Program-made: the position numbers and the translations under genes
Shown: positions 5,894 through 10,256 of the stretch, in pieces
How the letters are laid out: each line of letters opens with the position of its first letter
How positions within the stretch are numbered: position 1 is the stretch's first letter
The notes under the pieces: model-generated
Told to the model about the DNA's origin: nothing
What the model saw: the letters and a program-made list of their open reading frames with translations, nothing else
Databases searched by the model: none
NCBI GenBank assembly: GCA_013361595.1
Contig: JABFXT010000115.1
Coordinates: 1 to 10,256, forward strand
Direction of reading: 5' to 3'
Length of the DNA stretch: 10,256 bases
Source: Nocardia sp.
Lineage (GTDB): Bacteria; Actinomycetota; Actinomycetes; Mycobacteriales; Mycobacteriaceae

Positions 5894-5959
5894 ATGGGTC
5901 GAATCAGGCCGGCGCGCAGCGCCCCACACCACATCCCGACGCGACGGAGCCGACGATGA
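5894..5959 (+). other. possible small upstream ORF (21 codons), stop overlapping the large-subunit start
   Basis: ATG 5894 has GGAGGA (5880-5885) 8 bases upstream, a better ribosome site than that of the next gene. It opens a 21-codon frame whose TGA overlaps the large-subunit ATG as ATGA. The peptide starts MGRIRPARSAPHH and is Arg-rich (7 of 21). Several Arg codons are CGA and AGG, rare in such genomes, which fits either a slow leader or a non-coding coincidence. Confidence 0.35.
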
Positions 5960-8292
5960 GCACCACCGAAAAACCGGCGGCCGTCGGTGCCCGGGTCCCC
6001 CGGATCGAGGATCTGCGCCTGCTGACCGGCGCCGGAACATTCGTCGACGACATCACCCGCCCCGCAATGGTGCACGCCTGCTTCGTCCGCAGTCCGCTGC
6101 CCCGTGCCCGGATCACCGCGATCGATACCGCCGAGGCATCCGCGCTCGAGGGCGTGGTCGCGGTGTACACCGCGGCCGATCTCAATCCCCGGGTCAGCGA
6201 GATCTCCTACGCGCTCGACACTCCCGGGTTCCCGGAGGTGCCGCGGCCGCCACTGGCCCAGGACGAAGTGCGCTTCGTCGGCGATCCGGTCGTCCTGGTG
6301 CTGGCGGCCGATCGCTATATCGCCGAGGATGCCGCCGAACTGGTCATCGTCGACTACGACCCACTCGAACCCGTCGTCGACTACGAGACCGCCGCCGCCG
6401 CGAACGAACTCGTCCACGCCGAGCACGCGGGTAATTCGGCCGGCGGCCTGGCCGGCCGGGCCCCCGCCGATCTGGCGCCGGTCATGGACGCGGCACCGCA
6501 TGTCGTCCGCCAGACCATCCATCAGCAGGCCTACGCGCCGGTGCCGTTGGAAACCCGCGGCGTGGTCGCCGAATGGACCGCCTCCACCGGCGAGATGACG
6601 ATCTGGATCTCCACCCAGTCGCCGCACGAGGTGCGCGGTTTCTGTTCGCGATTGCTCGGCATCGATGAACACCGGGTCCGGGTGATCGTGCGCGATACCG
6701 GCGGCGGCTTCGGGCAGAAGGTGGCACCGCAGCGCGAGGAGACCTGCGTGATGCTGGCGGCGCGCACGGTCCGGCACGCGGTGAAATGGATCGAGGACCG
6801 GCAGGAGAGCCTGATGGCGGCCGGGATGGCCCGTCACGAACACGGCGAGGTCGCCATGGCCTTCGACGAAGAAGGGCATATCCTCGCCGCGACCATCGAC
6901 CACGTCCAGAACGTCGGGGCCTATCCGGTGCCCTCGCCGCTCACCTCCTCGATCGCGGTCGGCATGCTCTTTCCCGGGCCCTACCGGGTGCCGGAGGCCG
7001 GATTCAGCACGGCGTCCTATTATTCGAACACGGTGGGTCGCGTCGCCTATCGGGGTCCCTGGCAGTTCGAATCGGTGTCGCGAGAACTGCTGCTGGACAA
7101 TGCCGCCCGGCAACTGGGCCTGGACCCGGTGGAGTTGCGCCGACGGAACATGCTCGGGCACGGCGAGATGCCGGTCGCCAACCCCAACGGGATGCCCTAC
7201 TCCGACTGCTCGCCGCGCGAAACCTTCGAACAGGCGCTGCAGATCCTCGACTACGACGCCTTCCGGGCCGAACAGGCCGCGGCACGGGCCGAGGGCCGCT
7301 ATCTCGGTGTCGGTACCTGCACCTACGTGGAGCCGACCACCGGCGCCACGCCCTTCCTCAGCACCGAGGGCGCGACCATCCGGATCGCCGCGACCGGCAA
7401 GGTCAATGTCTACCTCTCGGGGGGTTCGGCCGGTAACAGCCTGGAGACCACAGCGGTTCAGCTCACCGCCGACGCACTGGGTATCGATATCGCCGATGTG
7501 CAGACCATCCAGGGCGATACCGCCGTCGCCCCGCAGGGCGGCGGCACCAACGGCAGTCGCTCCGGTTCGATGGCGGCGGGCGCCATCCGGCAGACAGCGG
7601 GTGTGTTGCGCGAACGCATCATCGCCATCGCGGCGAAACAACTCGGTGTCGCCGTCGAGGACGTGGAGTTCGCGGCCGGTCGCGCCGGGGTCCCGGATTC
7701 GGAGAAATCCCTGTCGCTGGCCGAGATCGCCCAGATCGCCTACTACCAGACCGAATTGCTCCCGCCCGGAGTACCACCGGGACTCGAGGCCACCGGCCGG
7801 CATCGCGCCGATCAACTGATGATCTGGGCCAACGCCACCCATGTGTGCACCTGCGAGGTCGATATCGAAACCGGGCACGTCACCCTGCTGCGTTTCGTCG
7901 TCAGCGAGGACGTCGGGCCGATGATCAATCCGAATGTCGTGGAGGGCCAGATCTACGGTGGCACCGTCCAGGGGATCGGCGGCGCACTCTACGAACACCT
8001 CGCCTACGACGCCGACGGCAACCCGGTGGCCACCACGTTCCTGGACTATCTGCTGCCTACCGCGACCGAGGTGCCCGCGATCGAACTCGGCCATATCGAG
8101 ACACCGAGCACCGGGCCCGGCGGGTTCAAGGGCGTCGGCGAGGGCGGCGCCATCGGTGCGACGCCGGCGGTTCTCAATGCCGTCGCCGACGCGCTGGCGC
8201 CGTTCGGCGTCGAAATAGACCGGCTTCCCCTCTCCCCCGCCCGCATCGTCTCGATGATCGAGGCGAGCGGCACACCGGAGGTCACCGCATGA
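5956..8292 (+). CDS. xanthine-oxidase-family hydroxylase, molybdopterin-binding large subunit
   Basis: Catalytic subunit of 778 aa holding the Mo-cytidine dinucleotide cofactor; family members hydroxylate aldehydes, CO or N-heterocycles with water as oxygen donor. The N-terminal a/b hammerhead domain (GARVPRIEDLRLLTGAGTFV, residues 11-30) runs to about 145. Cofactor-binding loops follow: GGGFGQK (249-255), the substrate loop AYRGPWQFE (364-372), QGGGTNGSRSGS (527-538) and GVGEGGAIG (726-734), where E729 is the conserved catalytic Glu. The loop is neither AYxCSFR (form I CO dehydrogenase, with Cu-binding Cys) nor AYRGAGR (form II), so CO oxidation is unlikely; substrate unknown. ATG 5956 (MSTTEKPAAV) has GGAG 6 bases upstream. 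The frame stays open back to GTG 5812, but that extension has no family character. The stop overlaps the FAD subunit start as ATGA. Confidence 0.93.
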   Translation: MSTTEKPAAVGARVPRIEDLRLLTGAGTFVDDITRPAMVHACFVRSPLPRARITAIDTAEASALEGVVAVYTAADLNPRVSEISYALDTPGFPEVPRPPLAQDEVRFVGDPVVLVLAADRYIAEDAAELVIVDYDPLEPVVDYETAAAANELVHAEHAGNSAGGLAGRAPADLAPVMDAAPHVVRQTIHQQAYAPVPLETRGVVAEWTASTGEMTIWISTQSPHEVRGFCSRLLGIDEHRVRVIVRDTGGGFGQKVAPQREETCVMLAARTVRHAVKWIEDRQESLMAAGMARHEHGEVAMAFDEEGHILAATIDHVQNVGAYPVPSPLTSSIAVGMLFPGPYRVPEAGFSTASYYSNTVGRVAYRGPWQFESVSRELLLDNAARQLGLDPVELRRRNMLGHGEMPVANPNGMPYSDCSPRETFEQALQILDYDAFRAEQAAARAEGRYLGVGTCTYVEPTTGATPFLSTEGATIRIAATGKVNVYLSGGSAGNSLETTAVQLTADALGIDIADVQTIQGDTAVAPQGGGTNGSRSGSMAAGAIRQTAGVLRERIIAIAAKQLGVAVEDVEFAAGRAGVPDSEKSLSLAEIAQIAYYQTELLPPGVPPGLEATGRHRADQLMIWANATHVCTCEVDIETGHVTLLRFVVSEDVGPMINPNVVEGQIYGGTVQGIGGALYEHLAYDADGNPVATTFLDYLLPTATEVPAIELGHIETPSTGPGGFKGVGEGGAIGATPAVLNAVADALAPFGVEIDRLPLSPARIVSMIEASGTPEVTA

Positions 8293-9164
8293 AACCCGCC
8301 GCCTTCGAATATCACGCGCCCACCACGGCGGCGGAGGCCGTCACCCTGCTCGCCGATCTGGGCGACGAAGCCAAGATCATCGCGGGCGGCCAGAGCCTGG
8401 TGCCGATGCTGGCCCTGCGACTGGCTGTCTTCGACCATCTGGTCGATCTACGCAGGCTCGAGGAGCTGCGCGGCATCGAGAACCGTGGCGATGCGGTGTG
8501 GGTCGGCGCCGGTACCACGCACGCCACGGTCGGCCGGGACCCGGGGATCCGCCGCGATATCCCGCTGTTGCATCGCGCGACCCCGTTGATCGGCCATTTC
8601 CAGATCCGCAACCGCGGCACCATCGGCGGCGCGATAGCTCATGCCGACGCCGCCGGTGAGTACCCGGCCGTGGCACTCACCCTCGACGCGCAGTTGCACA
8701 CCCTGTCCCCGCGCGGGCAGCGGACGATACCGGCCGCGGAGTACTTCACCGGGATGTGGAGCACCGCCATGGAATCCGACGAGCTCCTCACCGGAATCAC
8801 TTTTCCGGTGTGGCGCGGGCGGACCGGTTTCGCCATCGAGGAATTCGCCCGCCGCGCGGGAGATTTCGCCATGGCCGGGGCGGTGGTCGCGGTACGGCTG
8901 GACGCCGATTCCCGGATCGAACGCGTCGCGGTGGGACTCATCGGGCTGGCGCCTACCCCGCTGCGGGCCGGGGTGATCGAAGCCGAACTGGTCGGCCGCC
9001 CGGTCGCCGGGATCGACGCCGCGGAAATCGGACGATCGGTGACAGCGGGCCTGAATTCGGTACCGGCCGATATCCACGGCTCGGCCGACTACCGGCGCCG
9101 GATCGGGGCGGTCATGGTCGCGCGGGCCTGGAGCCGCGCGGTAGAGGAGGCGAGCAATGACTGA
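8289..9164 (+). CDS. FAD-binding (medium) subunit of the hydroxylase
   Basis: Subunit of 291 aa carrying FAD, which takes electrons from the 2Fe-2S subunit and passes them on; CoxM/CutM type. Seen: N-terminal FEYHAPTTAAEAVTLLAD, first FAD loop AGGQSLVPMLALR (32-44), second FAD loop RNRGTIGGAIAHADAAGEYP (107-126), and GDFAMAGAVVAVRL (191-204), which opens the CO-dehydrogenase flavoprotein C-terminal domain. Length is typical. ATG 8289 has GGAGGT 6 bases upstream and overlaps the large-subunit stop by 4 bases; the end overlaps the next gene by 8 bases. The gene order L-M-S differs from the M-S-L order of classical cox operons. Confidence 0.93.
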   Translation: MKPAAFEYHAPTTAAEAVTLLADLGDEAKIIAGGQSLVPMLALRLAVFDHLVDLRRLEELRGIENRGDAVWVGAGTTHATVGRDPGIRRDIPLLHRATPLIGHFQIRNRGTIGGAIAHADAAGEYPAVALTLDAQLHTLSPRGQRTIPAAEYFTGMWSTAMESDELLTGITFPVWRGRTGFAIEEFARRAGDFAMAGAVVAVRLDADSRIERVAVGLIGLAPTPLRAGVIEAELVGRPVAGIDAAEIGRSVTAGLNSVPADIHGSADYRRRIGAVMVARAWSRAVEEASND

Positions 9165-9687
9165 TATCGAGATCTCGGTGGTCGTCAACGGTGTGCGGCG
9201 CCGGGACCGGATCCCGCCCCGCCGCACCCTGGCCGACTATCTCCGGGAGACCTGCGGTCTCACCGGCACCCATCTGGGCTGCGAACACGGTGTCTGCGGA
9301 GCCTGTTCGGTACTGCTGGACGGTGCCGCGGTCCGCGCCTGCCTGGTCTTCGCCGTGCAGGCCGACGGTACCGAGGTGACGACGGTGGAGGGCCTGGCCG
9401 ATCCCGACGGCACCCTTTCCCCTGTCCAGCAGGCCTTCCGCGATCATCACGGCCTGCAGTGCGGTTTCTGCACACCGGGTTTCGTCGTCTCCGCGACAGC
9501 TTTCCTGCAGGAGACCCCGGACCCCGGTGACGACGAGATCCGGGAAGCCCTGTCCGGCAATATCTGCCGCTGCACCGGCTACCAGGGCATCATCCGCGCC
9601 GTCCGCGACGCCGCCACCACGCTCCGTTCCGAAACACCCCCGAACCCGCAGGCCACCGCCGGCGCCGACGCCAAGGACCGCGTATGA
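9157..9687 (+). CDS. 2Fe-2S (small) subunit of the hydroxylase
   Basis: Subunit of 176 aa relaying electrons from the molybdenum site to FAD; CoxS/CutS type. The N-terminal plant-ferredoxin-like domain has C42, C47, C50 ([10 protein letters not shown]) and C62. The C-terminal helical domain binds the second cluster with C102, C105 (QCGFCTPG) and C137, C139 (CRCTGY). All eight ligands are present, so both clusters should form. A tail of about 20 residues rich in Ala and Pro follows the conserved end. ATG 9157 has GAGGAGG 6 bases upstream and overlaps the FAD gene by 8 bases; the stop overlaps the next gene as ATGA. Four tightly coupled genes imply stoichiometric assembly. Confidence 0.95.
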   Translation: MTDIEISVVVNGVRRRDRIPPRRTLADYLRETCGLTGTHLGCEHGVCGACSVLLDGAAVRACLVFAVQADGTEVTTVEGLADPDGTLSPVQQAFRDHHGLQCGFCTPGFVVSATAFLQETPDPGDDEIREALSGNICRCTGYQGIIRAVRDAATTLRSETPPNPQATAGADAKDRV

Positions 9688-10256
9688 AACTGGAGAACAC
9701 CTTCCAGATCCCTGTCCCCGCCGAGGACGCCTGGCCCGTACTGCTGGATCTGGAGCGAATCGCCCCCTGCGTCCCCGGCGCTGTCCTCACCTCCCGGGAC
9801 GGTGACGATTTCCACGGCAAGATCAAGGTCAAACTGGGTCCGGTGGGGCTCACCTACAACGGCATCATCAAGGTCGTCTCCCAGGACGCGGCCGCGAAGG
9901 TGGCGGTGCTCGAGGGCGGCGGCCGGGAAGCTCGCGGCAACGGCACCGCCAAAGCCGTGATCACCTGCCGACTGGTCGAATCCGGCGGCATCACCGATGT
10001 TTTCGTCGATACGGATCTGGCGATCACCGGCAAACCGGCCCAGTTCGGCCGCGGCGCCCTCGCCGATGTGGCGGGCAGTCTCATCGGCACCTTCGCCGAC
10101 AATCTCGCGGCCGAGATCACCGCTGCCGCGCCCGGTGTCACCGAACCCGAACCGACTGCGGCGCAGTCCGGACCCGCGACAGTGACCCGGCTCGAGCCCC
10201 GCCCGGCCGCCGAGCCCATCGATCTCATGGCGGCGGCCGGGATCAGCGCCGAACGT
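9684..10256 (+). CDS. CoxG-like SRPBCC protein, cut by window end
   Basis: 191 codons are visible and the frame is open at the last base, so the C-terminus is missing. Residues 1 to about 148 match the CO dehydrogenase subunit G (CoxG) fold: [33 protein letters not shown] (22-34), FHGKIKVKLGPVGLTYNG (43-60), GRGALADVAGSLIGTFADNL (122-141). A Pro/Ala/Glu-rich linker (about 149-178) leads into IDLMAAAG at the edge. In related actinobacterial proteins a hydrophobic membrane segment tends to follow such a linker, but that part lies outside. CoxG proteins are linked to membrane attachment of, and quinone delivery to, Mo-hydroxylases of the CO dehydrogenase type. ATG 9684 has AAGGA 6 bases upstream and overlaps the 2Fe-2S gene stop by 4 bases. 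This suggests the enzyme hands electrons to the respiratory chain (inference). Confidence 0.88.
   Translation, partial: MKLENTFQIPVPAEDAWPVLLDLERIAPCVPGAVLTSRDGDDFHGKIKVKLGPVGLTYNGIIKVVSQDAAAKVAVLEGGGREARGNGTAKAVITCRLVESGGITDVFVDTDLAITGKPAQFGRGALADVAGSLIGTFADNLAAEITAAAPGVTEPEPTAAQSGPATVTRLEPRPAAEPIDLMAAAGISAER

Noticed and set aside
5812..5955. N-terminal extension of the large subunit back to GTG 5812
   Set aside because: It would add 48 residues with no family similarity, begin inside the inverted repeat and at or before the predicted transcription start, and lack a ribosome site.
5716..8094. 792-codon open frame on the minus strand opposite the large subunit
   Set aside because: Shadow of the Mo large subunit, whose motifs are complete on the plus strand. 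The antisense product shows only repetitive Gly/Asp/His/Arg composition.
5956..10256. Naming the operon coxLMSG as a CO dehydrogenase
   Set aside because: The large-subunit loop lacks the Cys of AYxCSFR and gene order is L-M-S rather than M-S-L. Only family-level names are justified.

Overview
The window looks like chromosomal DNA of a high-GC actinobacterium, most likely Nocardia or a close relative in the Mycobacteriales. That placement is an inference from the strong GC bias at third codon positions, the short leaderless-type promoters, the GTG/TTG starts, the actinobacterial LeuA and LeuL, and the style of the TetR and molybdenum-hydroxylase proteins. No RNA genes, insertion sequences, CRISPR arrays or phage genes were seen. 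Coding density is near complete, and the longest gene-free stretch is about 280 bases (5678-5955).

Left region (1-1852): leuA, 2-isopropylmalate synthase, runs leftward and is cut by the window edge at its C-terminus. Upstream of it is a leucine attenuator. A 14-codon leader peptide with three consecutive Leu codons starts at, or within a base of, its own predicted transcription start. It is followed by two inverted repeats that exclude each other.

Middle region (1853-4571, rightward): a GntR/FadR-type regulator is translationally coupled (GTGA overlap) to an orphan ABC ATPase of the YlmA/ModF kind. After a short AT-rich promoter come a TetR regulator resembling the QsdR group and a MocA-type molybdenum-cofactor cytidylyltransferase. 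The latter converges on, and overlaps by 70 bp, a leftward XdhC/CoxI-type cofactor chaperone gene.

Right region (5678-10256): two divergent promoters back onto each other between xdhC and a four-gene operon. The operon encodes the molybdopterin large subunit, FAD subunit and 2Fe-2S subunit of a xanthine-oxidase-family hydroxylase, then a CoxG-like SRPBCC protein cut by the window end. Every junction in the operon overlaps by 4 or 8 bases. The rightward promoter carries a perfect 13-bp inverted repeat over its -10 region, which suggests tight repression.

Working model: MocA makes the cytidine form of the molybdenum cofactor, XdhC binds and prepares it (sulfuration/insertion), the L-M-S enzyme hydroxylates an unknown aldehyde or N-heterocycle, and the CoxG-like protein links it to the membrane. 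The large subunit has AYRGPW where true CO dehydrogenases have AYxCSFR, so CO is an unlikely substrate.
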